DNA from: a virus
IMG/VR virus record: IMGVR_UViG_3300042731_008609
Coordinates: 1 to 48,599 of that record
Direction: 5' to 3' (one strand)
Length of the DNA stretch: 48,599 nucleotides
A program made the position numbers and the translations under genes. Under the pieces are notes generated by a model that made no database searches, was not told the DNA's origin, and saw only the letters and a list, made by a program, of their open reading frames with translations. Shown piece by piece: positions 8,838-17,500 of the stretch; position 1 is the stretch's first letter, and every line of letters begins with the position of its first letter.

Positions 8838-10418
8838 TTATTTTCTCCTTCTTAATAGATATATTATTGGTATTAGTAAAGCAAGTCCACCGATAGAAAT
8901 AGCTCTACTTTCAATCATTTTTAAAACCATATTATAGAAAGAAAGTGATACCATAACATCAGAAGTCTCAGCTTCATCTTTCCTTCGTGCAGGACCAGGA
9001 GGACCACCACCTTCTGGTTCATCGCTCTCACGCAAAGGATGAGGATAAGTATAGGGACTGTAATATTCTTCCCATTCCACGCCAGACCACCTATACAATG
9101 TTCCTGATATTGGCGTCGTCGGGTTTGCTCCGGTATAATCTGTTAAATCAGTACATGATTGATCGGTTACCCAAAATCCACAATTAGTTAATGTGGGAGT
9201 AATTGCTATCATCTGTGCATAAGTACCACACCCTACTCCACCGCCTTTATCTGTATCCCCAGAACCATCGAATGTACCTGTATTTCGTTGTGTAAAGAAC
9301 TCTCGATTTTCCAGTAATTCTCTTGGATCATTAAGATTTACATTATCATATCGATCATACGGTGTAGTATCCTCATCCATTAACATAAATCGTTGTATAT
9401 CATTAGTTGATATATTTCGGTTATTCCACATGTATGATTGATGGACCTTCCAGCAAGTACAGGCATCCCCACAAACTTGGGGAGCGTCGGAGGTACATTG
9501 ATTAGGAGGCAAATCACCAGAAGCAGAGTCTTGGAACTCTTCCCTTACATTATGAGAATCATCATTATCCAAATTATAGAAAATACGTACCTTACCTCCA
9601 CGAATGTCCCAACCTTGATTAGCGGTAGCAGGTAGATAATTACCATATGCCTCAAGTATCTGTGATCCCTTTATATATCCGAGTTGATTACTGTGCATTT
9701 CGACATATATCTCAGCCGTTCCGGTCATCGTATTATATCTGACAACAAATCCTCCGCCGTCATTACCCGCACCACATATATCACCAACTCCAGAAAATGA
9801 AAAGGTATTATCCTCGATATACCAGCCATCACCGGAACCAATTGTCATAACATCATAGGTCCAAGCATCCAGACCGCGTCCCTGTGGATAAGAACCGTTT
9901 GAATTAATACAAGTGTTAGAATCAAATACACCATGGATATACCCTCGCACGTGTACGGCTCTATGAATATTATTGAATTTATTATCATGGATTCGGACAC
10001 GTCGGATCGGGGGAGTATACCAATTAAATATCCAAACTCCAAATTTATTTGACAATATACTACTATTCGTAAATGTTATTCCTCGAACTTCAAATGTGTT
10101 TTCATCTTCAAGGGAATCAATATTATTCCTCGCTGTCTCGTCCGGAACGAATTTAAAAAAAGCCTCTTCGCTCCCACCTGACATGCCAACTGTCAATATT
10201 GTTGAATCGATACCAGCTCCCACGATATGAATATCTTTTGTGATCTCGATGCCGCTTGTCCACGTTTCGTTACCCGAAGGAATCGCAAGAGTATCACCGT
10301 ATGTGCAAAGAGCATAAGCAGCCGCTACATCAGCTTGTGACGCGGTATCAGCAGTATGAGTTTCTGCATCAATAAAAAATGAGGATATAAAAAATAATAA
10401 GACTAATAATCTTTTCAT
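8838..10418 (-). CDS. Secreted beta-helix protein with C-terminal membrane anchor
   Basis: The 526-residue product starts with a classic signal peptide (MKRLLVLLFFISSFFIDA, residues 1-18). A right-handed beta-helix follows, with repeated ITF, NNIH and DSN turns (about 40-330), then a Cys-containing segment and a Pro/Gly linker (about 475-485). It ends in a hydrophobic helix followed by LLRRRK (about 505-526). That layout resembles bacterial surface proteins with CTERM-type anchors, not virion proteins. Base composition is visibly more GC-rich than its neighbours. It lies just behind an intrinsic terminator inside the late operon, the setting of a moron gene. It could alter the surface of infected cells; the true role is unknown. 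Confidence 0.7.
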   Translation of the reverse strand: MKRLLVLLFFISSFFIDAETHTADTASQADVAAAYALCTYGDTLAIPSGNETWTSGIEITKDIHIVGAGIDSTILTVGMSGGSEEAFFKFVPDETARNNIDSLEDENTFEVRGITFTNSSILSNKFGVWIFNWYTPPIRRVRIHDNKFNNIHRAVHVRGYIHGVFDSNTCINSNGSYPQGRGLDAWTYDVMTIGSGDGWYIEDNTFSFSGVGDICGAGNDGGGFVVRYNTMTGTAEIYVEMHSNQLGYIKGSQILEAYGNYLPATANQGWDIRGGKVRIFYNLDNDDSHNVREEFQDSASGDLPPNQCTSDAPQVCGDACTCWKVHQSYMWNNRNISTNDIQRFMLMDEDTTPYDRYDNVNLNDPRELLENREFFTQRNTGTFDGSGDTDKGGGVGCGTYAQMIAITPTLTNCGFWVTDQSCTDLTDYTGANPTTPISGTLYRWSGVEWEEYYSPYTYPHPLRESDEPEGGGPPGPARRKDEAETSDVMVSLSFYNMVLKMIESRAISIGGLALLIPIIYLLRRRK

Positions 10419-10438
10419 TTTGTGCCGTCTTGACTTAT

Positions 10439-10465
10439 TAAAAAAGGAGGAGACAAAGCTCCTCC
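10439..10465 (-). terminator. Intrinsic terminator between two beta-helix genes
   Basis: On the minus strand GGAGGAG, a 6-nt loop and CTCCTCC form a perfect 7-bp GC-rich hairpin, followed directly by a T run. It lies 4 nt after the stop of the 10470-11462 gene and about 20 nt before the ATG at 10418. It would end the capsid transcript before the secreted beta-helix gene. Confidence 0.85.
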
Positions 10466-10469
10466 ATCT

Positions 10470-11462
10470 TTAAGCCAAACTACCATCATGTACTGTTTTA
10501 GAATCAGCCCCTTGAAGTACTCCATTAAGAAATACATGATTAAACATTGCCCCTGAACCTGCATGCTCAATACCAGTAGCAGAAGCCGCCATTTGAATAA
10601 AATTGTCCATTACCGGAACAACACCAGTATTATCAATATCAATACCTTTTGCCGTAGCTCCAGCCCCTACCAGTTCAATAAAATTTTTATGAATCCTTGT
10701 ATTATAGGAAACAAGAGTAGCTCCATCTACCCAAATTCCCTTTGCTCCAGTAATATCAGAATGAATCTGACAATTTTCTATTCCACCATGAATAAAATAG
10801 TGGTCTGCTCCTCCCTGAACTCCAATACCGATATTACACCCATGAATCATAAGATCCTTTATCCAAGAACCCTTCATAGAGTCAGCAAGTACCCCATAAG
10901 TAGCATTTACACCATCACCTTCTATCACTATGTTATTAAGTAAATGATTGTCACCATTTGCAACATAAACAGCAGGGAAAGCACCGTCACAATACACATG
11001 AACATTATGAATTGAATTTCCAGAACCTTGAAACCCTATCACACAAGTATCAGCAACCGCACCATCATAATTAATCGATACCCCATAATCTTTACCAGGA
11101 ACCGCAAATCCCAGGCCAAAGATATGAATATTATAACCAGCATAAAGAAGCTGTTCATTATAATGTCCGGGTCTAACAAAGATATACGAAATATGTTCCT
11201 TTCCATAGTCTATATTACTAGTCCCAGGAACATATCTTGCAGCATTTATCGCTTCCTTAATAGTAGCAAAAGCTTTACCAGGAGTAAGACCATCGTTGTT
11301 ATCACTACCATTTACAGAATCGACAAAATATGATACATTAGGCCAAATAGAAGGACTAACCATTAACGCTTCATCAAGCCTACTTCCAAGTTTAGAAAGC
11401 TGTGCAACCGGACTACTATTATTTAAATGACTTATTAATTCATCAGTTAGAACATTCCCCAT
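10470..11462 (-). CDS. Pectate-lyase-like beta-helix structural protein
   Basis: A 330-residue protein. After a short helical N-terminus (1-40) comes SVNGSDNNDGLTPGKAFATI, the start of DUF1565/pectate-lyase-like right-handed beta-helices, then regular helix rungs with Asn and His at turns to the C-terminus. There is no signal peptide. The gene directly follows the capsid block and precedes an intrinsic terminator, so the protein is probably a head-associated fibre or decoration, or a glycan-binding or depolymerising structure. No catalytic residues could be assigned. Confidence 0.65.
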   Translation of the reverse strand: MGNVLTDELISHLNNSSPVAQLSKLGSRLDEALMVSPSIWPNVSYFVDSVNGSDNNDGLTPGKAFATIKEAINAARYVPGTSNIDYGKEHISYIFVRPGHYNEQLLYAGYNIHIFGLGFAVPGKDYGVSINYDGAVADTCVIGFQGSGNSIHNVHVYCDGAFPAVYVANGDNHLLNNIVIEGDGVNATYGVLADSMKGSWIKDLMIHGCNIGIGVQGGADHYFIHGGIENCQIHSDITGAKGIWVDGATLVSYNTRIHKNFIELVGAGATAKGIDIDNTGVVPVMDNFIQMAASATGIEHAGSGAMFNHVFLNGVLQGADSKTVHDGSLA

Positions 11463-11464
11463 GA

Positions 11465-11971
11465 TTAGTCCTCCTTAACTTCCTTCTTACCTACTTCCAC
11501 AAAACCCGCTTTCCTCAAAGCATCTATAACTTCTTTTTCAGAAGTTATAACAGTTCCAGAATCGCTTAAGGTAAACTGTTTTTCCTTATCTGCTATTATC
11601 AAAGAAAAATTACCTTGTACAGGTTCATTTACAGCATTATCAGGATGTGCAAACTCTACTTCATAAATCTTCTTTTCCTTCTTCACAGGTTTACTATCAA
11701 TAATTGATACATCTTTACAACCAATCTCTTTAAGCATTTTGTAGTAATTAACAAGTTCATTTTTGCTCAAGTTAGAAGGAATGATTACAACCCGATCCTG
11801 TAACTTAATCGTTACTTCCCTTTTCTTATAATAAAAAGCCGCATTAACTTTCCCCATCTTAACCCAAGACAAAGTAAATTTAGGCTTACCCTTTTTGATA
11901 GGAGCAGGAGAAGACTTCTTCTCCCCCTGCTCTTTTACTACTTTTTTCTGCTTCTGAGTTTTGACTGCCAT
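11465..11971 (-). CDS. Lys-rich protein after the capsid gene
   Basis: A 168-residue product with a Lys/Gln/Pro-rich unstructured N-terminus (1-35), a beta-rich middle with two similar blocks (about 35-70 and 90-125), and a C-terminal helix (EVIDALRKAGFVEV, about 147-160). Its ATG overlaps the stop of the capsid gene by one base. Small genes in this place often encode head completion or decoration proteins. The function is not recognised. Confidence 0.5.
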   Translation of the reverse strand: MAVKTQKQKKVVKEQGEKKSSPAPIKKGKPKFTLSWVKMGKVNAAFYYKKREVTIKLQDRVVIIPSNLSKNELVNYYKMLKEIGCKDVSIIDSKPVKKEKKIYEVEFAHPDNAVNEPVQGNFSLIIADKEKQFTLSDSGTVITSEKEVIDALRKAGFVEVGKKEVKED

Positions 11972-13353
11972 TATGCTACCCTCAAACCTCTATGAATCAT
12001 AGAAGTCGCTTCATACGAAGGACAGAGTGCGCCATATGTCTTTATCATAAATGGCAAAAAATCATCCGTAATAGCTAAAGGAGTAACAGTCACAAGACCA
12101 TTAAATCTTGATCCACCAGAATTAGTATACGGATATTTTCCCAAACCCTGATACTCATCAAGGTCCCACATAAAAACTATTTCAGGAGCAATCCCACCAG
12201 TGGCCACTAAAGGAACATCCTCCTGTAAAGCCGTAGGAACTGTCGTAGTATCAGCCGCAGGATCAGCAGTAAATGTATGAGTAGTAACTGTACCATTTAT
12301 TGTACCATTCGAATCATAAGTAAACGCCGATATTATATCAACCAAGTAAAGTACACCAGTAGCAGTACCAGCATAAATCTTATAATATAGGGCACCAGTA
12401 ACAGCAGTCCAACTAAGTTCAATCTCGTCTACATTAGACGTAGGTCCTTCACTTACCTCAGCCGAAGCAAGACTTTCACCGTTGTAATCTACATAAGAGA
12501 CTCTGAAATAATAAGTATCATCAGTAATTGCACTACCACTTCCGGAAGAAGAAGCCGTTACAGTACCCATAGTTGCTTTCGGTCGACAAGCAGAAGAGAC
12601 TATAATAGGTATATCCCTATATGCATTAAGTCTCCAACCACCATTTACATCAACCTGTGTTAGGCCATTACCAGTAAGACCCTGATTCAAACGTACATTC
12701 GTTAAAAGAGCACTTATCTTACTAAGCATTCTAGCTGACATAACAAACGCCTTGTTATGATTAACACCTTGTCTTTCAAGATTCTCATCAATCATATCAT
12801 CAAGAAACGATAGACTTGTAGGAACAGCACCACCGACAGCTTCATTTACTCTATTAGTCTGAATAAGAAAATCAAGACCATCATGAGTATAAGAATCAGC
12901 CGCTTTATTTCCATAAAGTATATAAGTCGCAAGATCAAAAGTATGTGCTAACAAATGAGATTCCATCTCAGCCGCCGCCGCATCTATATAATTCTGACTA
13001 GTATCCTGTAAGAAATTAGTAACAGAACCCTTACGCCTTATAATTTTAAGCTGTACACTGTCCCTTGCATAAGTAGCATTCCGTGTGGGAGTAGTAGCAC
13101 CTTCCCCCATCGCTCCGCCTGCCGCAGGGAGAGAAGTAAGTCTATTAAATTCATGAAATTTCTGAGGATCATACTTTGAAACTATCATGGCAAGTTCAGG
13201 ACTTAATCTCACAACAGTATTGGTAATCACATCTTCAAGATATTCTGGAATAAGAGCCTCACCAACATTTGTCGAAGAATCAAGAGCTTTCCTTATAATA
13301 CTTTTATTCTCCCGAGCATAGCGGTTAAATTGTTTAACTATATTATTATTCAT
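11971..13353 (-). CDS. Major capsid protein, HK97 fold with inserted Ig/FN3 domain
   Basis: The 460-residue protein is in the right place, after protease and scaffold-like genes. It has the HK97-type order: N-arm (1-70), a long spine-helix region around NYIDAAAAEMESHLLAHTF (about 121-140), and a P-domain with RMLSKISALLTNV (about 209-222). Residues about 268-372 break the fold with a Ser/Thr-rich strand pattern containing YYFRVSYVDYNGES and YYKIYAGT, a fibronectin-III/Ig-like insertion likely exposed on the capsid surface. The C-terminus returns to capsid-like sequence. AAGGAG lies upstream of the ATG at 13353. Confidence 0.85.
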   Translation of the reverse strand: MNNNIVKQFNRYARENKSIIRKALDSSTNVGEALIPEYLEDVITNTVVRLSPELAMIVSKYDPQKFHEFNRLTSLPAAGGAMGEGATTPTRNATYARDSVQLKIIRRKGSVTNFLQDTSQNYIDAAAAEMESHLLAHTFDLATYILYGNKAADSYTHDGLDFLIQTNRVNEAVGGAVPTSLSFLDDMIDENLERQGVNHNKAFVMSARMLSKISALLTNVRLNQGLTGNGLTQVDVNGGWRLNAYRDIPIIVSSACRPKATMGTVTASSSGSGSAITDDTYYFRVSYVDYNGESLASAEVSEGPTSNVDEIELSWTAVTGALYYKIYAGTATGVLYLVDIISAFTYDSNGTINGTVTTHTFTADPAADTTTVPTALQEDVPLVATGGIAPEIVFMWDLDEYQGLGKYPYTNSGGSRFNGLVTVTPLAITDDFLPFMIKTYGALCPSYEATSMIHRGLRVA

Positions 13354-13364
13354 TCGCTATCTCC

Positions 13365-13997
13365 TTATTCTTTAAGTAAAGCCGTCAGAATATTTCTATC
13401 TGCTAAAGATTTTCTAACATCTGACAAACTTCTTGATTTTGAAACATTTCTTTCATCCTGATCAGTCAATCCAAGAAGTTCTTTCAGAACTCTTGCCGTA
13501 TCTGTAGACTGTACAGGTTTATCTTTAGATTTCGGAGGAGTAATAGATTTTTCTATCTGCTCCGAAATTCCTAGACCAGTAAAAAGATTCCCAAAAGCTT
13601 GATCATGTTCGTCAAGTCTTTTACAGACCTTCTGTAAAACCATAGTAACCCCATTCAAAGCTTGAGTAAGATTGATATCAGAACTTTGAGATTTTTTAAG
13701 TTTCCGATCCATATGCCGTATAAGAGTTTTTACAGCAGTAATATTTTCCTTGGTAGTATCGGGCAAGTCTTCATCCTTTCTCTTATCAGCATCATCAGAA
13801 GCAGTTGCACCTTCAGAAGATTTCATAGTAATTTCCTCTTCTTTGTCCTCAGGGATTACAACATCATCTGCTTCCATAACTTCTTCCCCACCATCCATCT
13901 GTTCAAGCTCAGTCACCATACTCTTAATATTAGCCAGAAGTGTTTTCTCTTCAGGATTCAAAGCTTTAGTAACATCATTCTTTTTCTTAGTTTTCAT
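13365..13997 (-). CDS. Putative scaffold protein
   Basis: A 210-residue highly charged, Glu/Asp/Lys-rich protein with predicted coiled coil (about 85-130) and no hydrophobic core segment. It lies between the prohead protease and the major capsid protein, the usual position of an independent scaffold. The middle (about 45-80) is very acidic, the C-terminus basic. Scaffolds guide procapsid assembly and are cut by the protease. The call is from position and composition. Confidence 0.65.
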   Translation of the reverse strand: MKTKKKNDVTKALNPEEKTLLANIKSMVTELEQMDGGEEVMEADDVVIPEDKEEEITMKSSEGATASDDADKRKDEDLPDTTKENITAVKTLIRHMDRKLKKSQSSDINLTQALNGVTMVLQKVCKRLDEHDQAFGNLFTGLGISEQIEKSITPPKSKDKPVQSTDTARVLKELLGLTDQDERNVSKSRSLSDVRKSLADRNILTALLKE

Positions 13998-14913
13998 TTA
14001 TTTCTCCTCTAATCGCAACAATAGCATTAAGATTTTTACGAATATTCAATAAAAGTTCTCGCTTCCTTGACATCGTAACTTCTTCAAGTTGTTCACAATC
14101 AAATGCATCCTCCGATTGGAGGATCAATTCCATCATCAAAGCTTTGAACTCGTCAAAAGCTATACCAAGTAATTCTTCTTTATTAACTACTTGAGATACC
14201 ATAATATCATTAATTTGATCTTGAAAAATATCTTCTATCTGATATTTTCTTCTGAAATAGGTGTCCTTAATCTCATCAGAAACTAATTTATCACGTAATT
14301 TACTTCTGATAGAATTTTGAAAATTTTCTATTTGCCATGGTGCATTAACTCCTAAAGCCTTATAGACTGCATGAGCTATAGAATCTTTATAAGCTGGTCT
14401 CGGGACCACAACAACACCGTCTAAAGATACATTATCAAGTACCCTTTGTCCGGTAGTATTCATATTGACAATCCCACCATCAGGGACATAACCCTCTATA
14501 CTAAAACCTTTAACACGTGGTCTCGTATAAGGAGGAAGACCATTTACCTGTTTCCAAAGTTTCTGTGCACTTTGGACAGAAGCTGTATCTATCCCATCAG
14601 ATTCATCATATAACATACAAGAAATATGCCAATCACCTTCAGGCAAAATTTCTGCACTTTTAAGTATTCCTATATCTTCAGTAGCTTTAAATCCGTGAAG
14701 ATCAGGATAAAGAAGAATATCTCCTGTATTAGCTTGATCCATAAATGACTTTATACATCTTTCAGTCATCCTTTCACCATGCTCATCTTTTTTTATTCCA
14801 GATGCAATACCTTCTAAATAACAACGTCTTATATTTCCTTCAGTTTTTTCCACCACATGCAAGTGATCTTCTATCTTGTATGGATGAAAATGAAAGGCTA
14901 TACGATTTTCCAT
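13987..14913 (-). CDS. Prohead protease (HK97 U35-like)
   Basis: A 308-residue protein with the herpes/HK97-type protease pattern: CYLEGIASG (31-39), the catalytic His in DLHGF (His73), the catalytic Ser in KGFSIEGY (Ser138), and SLDGVVVVPRPAY (163-175). The C-terminal 120 residues are helical and charged, a possible scaffold-like tail as in other protease-scaffold proteins. It matures the procapsid. A perfect sigma70 promoter lies just upstream, so this gene starts a late transcript. GAGG sits 4 nt before the ATG. Confidence 0.85.
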   Translation of the reverse strand: MENRIAFHFHPYKIEDHLHVVEKTEGNIRRCYLEGIASGIKKDEHGERMTERCIKSFMDQANTGDILLYPDLHGFKATEDIGILKSAEILPEGDWHISCMLYDESDGIDTASVQSAQKLWKQVNGLPPYTRPRVKGFSIEGYVPDGGIVNMNTTGQRVLDNVSLDGVVVVPRPAYKDSIAHAVYKALGVNAPWQIENFQNSIRSKLRDKLVSDEIKDTYFRRKYQIEDIFQDQINDIMVSQVVNKEELLGIAFDEFKALMMELILQSEDAFDCEQLEEVTMSRKRELLLNIRKNLNAIVAIRGEINEN

Positions 14914-14922
14914 GTTACCTCA

Positions 14923-14951
14923 ATTATACCATAAGATAAAATATTTGTCAA
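14923..14951 (-). promoter_or_regulatory. Perfect sigma70 promoter before the head-protease block
   Basis: On the minus strand TTGACA (14951-14946) and TATAAT (14928-14923) are separated by exactly 17 nt, matching the full sigma70 consensus. The -10 box ends only 9 nt before the ATG at 14913. A transcript starting at the usual distance would be nearly leaderless and would cut into the GAGG ribosome site. It probably drives protease, scaffold, capsid and the following genes. Confidence 0.85.
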
Positions 14952-14967
14952 GTTTTATCAACACGAC

Positions 14968-15735
14968 TCATAACCTATTTATATAAATTTGATAATCACA
15001 ATTACAACTTATTACTTCTTTAACTGGAGCCTCCGGATCATGAGGATATCTTAAGACAACTCCATTAGAAAGAATAAACGACTCATTAAATGATACACTT
15101 CGCTTATTCATGGCCATATGATGTTCTCTTGGCTTTTTAGATAAAGATTTATTATGTATCCATTCCTTTCTAACCTGAAAACCAGGATTGTTATCCATAA
15201 AAGTACTCATATATCTAAACTTCATCTCATTTACAGCCGATCTAAATTCAGTAACAGCTATACTATGAACATTACTTGGTACTCCGTACTTTGAATCCTT
15301 CCTAGTGTAATTTTCAAAGACTCCAATTATATCATTTTCAAATTCACTTATTAATTTAGGATTAATAGTACCAGCTTTTTTGCCCCTTCTTCTTACAAAT
15401 GTAGTTTCTCCAGTCTTAGGAGTAAATTGATTAAGAGATTTTCTAAGTTTAGAAGAAATTCTATTCCTAAGTTCATCTGTCATTAAAGTTCCTCTTTCAA
15501 CAGCTTTCTTCACATTAAGCCCTCTAGGAACCTTCAAATCTTTAGGAATAATCATCTTCTTTTCCTTAGTAGCTATACGCTTAGCCGCTTTAGATAAATC
15601 CTCTTCAGAAATCTTAGAGACTTTATTTTGTATCGCAGTACTGTTATCAAGTATAATTCTCTGTACAAGCTTTTTATATTCACCAGAAGTATAATTATAC
15701 TTTTTTCTTAATCTATTTAGTTCTATTCTTCCCAT
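14968..15735 (-). CDS. MuF-like minor head protein
   Basis: A 255-residue basic protein whose C-terminal third carries the Mu F / SPP1 gp7 signature: TEFRSAVNEMKFRYM (162-176), Trp192, KKPREHHMAMN (200-210) with the conserved Arg and His, and the terminal Cys pair Cys244 and Cys246 (ISCNCDY). These minor head proteins sit near the portal and are ejected or aid DNA delivery. The N-terminal half is Lys/Arg-rich and probably binds DNA. The gene overlaps a 45-codon membrane protein gene at its start. Confidence 0.8.
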   Translation of the reverse strand: MGRIELNRLRKKYNYTSGEYKKLVQRIILDNSTAIQNKVSKISEEDLSKAAKRIATKEKKMIIPKDLKVPRGLNVKKAVERGTLMTDELRNRISSKLRKSLNQFTPKTGETTFVRRRGKKAGTINPKLISEFENDIIGVFENYTRKDSKYGVPSNVHSIAVTEFRSAVNEMKFRYMSTFMDNNPGFQVRKEWIHNKSLSKKPREHHMAMNKRSVSFNESFILSNGVVLRYPHDPEAPVKEVISCNCDYQIYINRL

Positions 15736-15850
15736 CTTTTAATAACGCTATTCTTTTTTGTAACTTAGGAATACAAGTTATTATCTTGATAAATCCTAAA
15801 CCAATAATACCCCACGTAATAAACGGAAGTATGCAAAGACTAACAAACAT
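15713..15850 (-). CDS. 45-residue single-span membrane protein
   Basis: The ATG at 15850 overlaps the previous stop (ATGA), with AAGGTGG about 7 nt upstream, so translation is well supported despite the size. The product has one hydrophobic segment (about 3-27, VSLCILPFITWGIIGLGFI) followed by a basic tail (KLQKRIALLKDGKNRTK). It could be a small holin-like or membrane-associated protein. The end overlaps the MuF-like gene by 23 nt. Confidence 0.6.
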   Translation of the reverse strand: MFVSLCILPFITWGIIGLGFIKIITCIPKLQKRIALLKDGKNRTK

Positions 15851-16101
15851 CACTTTACCACCTTGTTTACTAACATATTAGCAGAACTTACAAAACCATC
15901 TACCTTTATTTCTACTTCTTCACGAATAATCTCATTCACCCTTACTTTAAGCAAAGGATCAATCCTCCAATTTGGTACACGCTCATCAAGAAGTTTATAT
16001 ACATAAATTTTAGTCTGCTTCAAAAGCTCTTCTTTACGAAGCTTTCTTGCATTTATAATAGGCCGATGAGTCTTTTTATACTTTTTCTTATGTTTGACCA
16101 T
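15850..16101 (-). CDS. Small basic protein
   Basis: An 83-residue Lys/Arg-rich product, with a cluster HKKKYKKTHRP at 4-14, a helical middle and a C-terminus with Val and Lys. It overlaps the upstream 61-codon gene by 49 nt and the next one by an ATGA junction. It probably binds nucleic acid or acts as a minor head component. The function is unknown. Confidence 0.5.
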   Translation of the reverse strand: MVKHKKKYKKTHRPIINARKLRKEELLKQTKIYVYKLLDERVPNWRIDPLLKVRVNEIIREEVEIKVDGFVSSANMLVNKVVK

Positions 16102-16238
16102 AAACCTGCCCTATACATAGAAAAACAAGCCGCAACACACTTATCATTTTCCCAATCAGGATGACTTTTTGACATTTCTGACGTACACCTTGATATAAAA
16201 TCATCTTTATTCTCTCCATCTTTTGGCTTCATCGGCAT
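16053..16238 (-). CDS. Short Cys-containing portal-region protein
   Basis: A 61-residue product with KDDFISRCTSEMSKSHP (11-27) and KCVAACFSMYR (33-43). Short sequences with DFISRC followed by a second Cys block are familiar near portal genes of many phages, as separate small proteins or at the ends of larger ones, but have no assigned role. AGGAT precedes the ATG. The gene overlaps both neighbours. Confidence 0.55.
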   Translation of the reverse strand: MPMKPKDGENKDDFISRCTSEMSKSHPDWENDKCVAACFSMYRAGLWSNIRKSIKRLIGLL

Positions 16239-16443
16239 CTGTTATATCCTCCCTACCGAATAAATCATCAATCTTATTTATAGCTTCTTCCGGAGTATAC
16301 CCGGCTCGTTGTGCATCACCAATATATTCTATAATATCTTGCATAAGTTGTCTAAACATAGCCGTTAAATCCAAAGATAAAGGAGCTATAGATTTTCTCA
16401 CCTGTTCTTGAGTAAAACGTTTATTTACTATGATCTTTTCCAT
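16207..16443 (-). CDS. Small helical protein of the head operon
   Basis: A 78-residue, mostly helical product with an N-terminal KRFTQEQVRKSI and acidic C-terminus (DITDADEAKRWRE). It begins 3 nt after the end of the acidic 350-residue gene and overlaps the next gene by 32 nt. No family is recognised; the position suggests a minor head protein or assembly factor. Confidence 0.5.
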   Translation of the reverse strand: MEKIIVNKRFTQEQVRKSIAPLSLDLTAMFRQLMQDIIEYIGDAQRAGYTPEEAINKIDDLFGREDITDADEAKRWRE

Positions 16444-16446
16444 CGA

Positions 16447-17499
16447 TTACCACCATCCATCGTCATCATCTTGCCTTCCTTCTCCCGACTCATCTTTTAA
16501 ATCTTCTGTTAATTGTTTAATATCCTCTCTTAATTCTTCATCAGTAGCATTTTTAGCATCTTCAATAGCTTGTTGATATTCATGACCTTCAAGACCTAAT
16601 TCATCAAATAGATCATCAATTTGAGCCAGTAACTGTACTCTTTCTTCAGATACCTCTCCTTCTGATTCATCTTCAGGTTGTTTAAAACCCTTAGTATGTT
16701 GAATACGTCCCATAATGGCATTCACAAGTTCTTCATGATTCATATTATTAAGCGAATCAAATTCACTCGAATCAAGATCAGGTACTAACTTCTGATATTC
16801 TTGTCTCAATTCCTCATCTGTAAATTGTGTGTCGTAACTATCACGTAAAATATCCATAGCATCTGATGTCTCCTCTTCCTTAGGTACTTCCCAAGTTATA
16901 GAATCATGAGACTCAACAATAGCATCATCAGAAAGAGAATCTACGTACATCTTAGCCAAATCAGAAGAATCAAAATTCGATTCAAGATCAGTCATCATGT
17001 CTTCCTTATTATCATAACCTTGAGAAGATATGTCTTCATCTGACATCTGATTTACTATAAGTTCAGATAAAGTACCTGCATTCCCACCTGCCCATCTTCC
17101 AGCAAGATCATCACGCATAGAATCTATATCAGTTGGTTCCTCTTCTCCCTCATCCTGTGTAGTATCCTCAAAATCCTCTCCTGCCTGACTGGAAGGTTCG
17201 GTAATCCTCACCCAGGACCCATCCTCCTGCTTCTCGTAGGTACCATCTTTCCTACGTCTTCTTGTACCCGGAGCATAAGCCTTTTCCACTCCTGCCAGAA
17301 GGTCAACCGTCTTGAAAAGTAATTCTTTAAAAGACCACTTTTCTTTTATAGCCTTTTTAATAAGATCATCTACATCTTCTTCAAAATAATCAATAAAATC
17401 TATATTATGTACCTTTTCCATACAGTCCCCCTTAAGCCTACCAGTAGGACCCTTACCTTCAGGTCCAGTTCTGTCTTGAATACCTCGTACTTTACCCAT
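16447..17499 (-). CDS. Acidic post-portal protein with DUF5320-like N-terminus
   Basis: A 350-residue very acidic protein. Residues about 9-26 read DRTGPEGKGPTGRLKGDC, resembling the Gly-Pro-rich opening of DUF5320 proteins. AAGGAG lies upstream of the ATG at 17499, so this N-terminus is translated. Residues 73-100 (YAPGTRRRRKDGTYEKQ and DGSWVRI) resemble a motif found in several phage head proteins. The remainder contains repeated acidic helices with Gln/Asp/Glu, ending DDDDGWW. It may be a portal-associated scaffold or a regulator; the function is unknown. Confidence 0.55.
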   Translation of the reverse strand: MGKVRGIQDRTGPEGKGPTGRLKGDCMEKVHNIDFIDYFEEDVDDLIKKAIKEKWSFKELLFKTVDLLAGVEKAYAPGTRRRRKDGTYEKQEDGSWVRITEPSSQAGEDFEDTTQDEGEEEPTDIDSMRDDLAGRWAGGNAGTLSELIVNQMSDEDISSQGYDNKEDMMTDLESNFDSSDLAKMYVDSLSDDAIVESHDSITWEVPKEEETSDAMDILRDSYDTQFTDEELRQEYQKLVPDLDSSEFDSLNNMNHEELVNAIMGRIQHTKGFKQPEDESEGEVSEERVQLLAQIDDLFDELGLEGHEYQQAIEDAKNATDEELREDIKQLTEDLKDESGEGRQDDDDGWW

Positions 17500-17500
17500 T

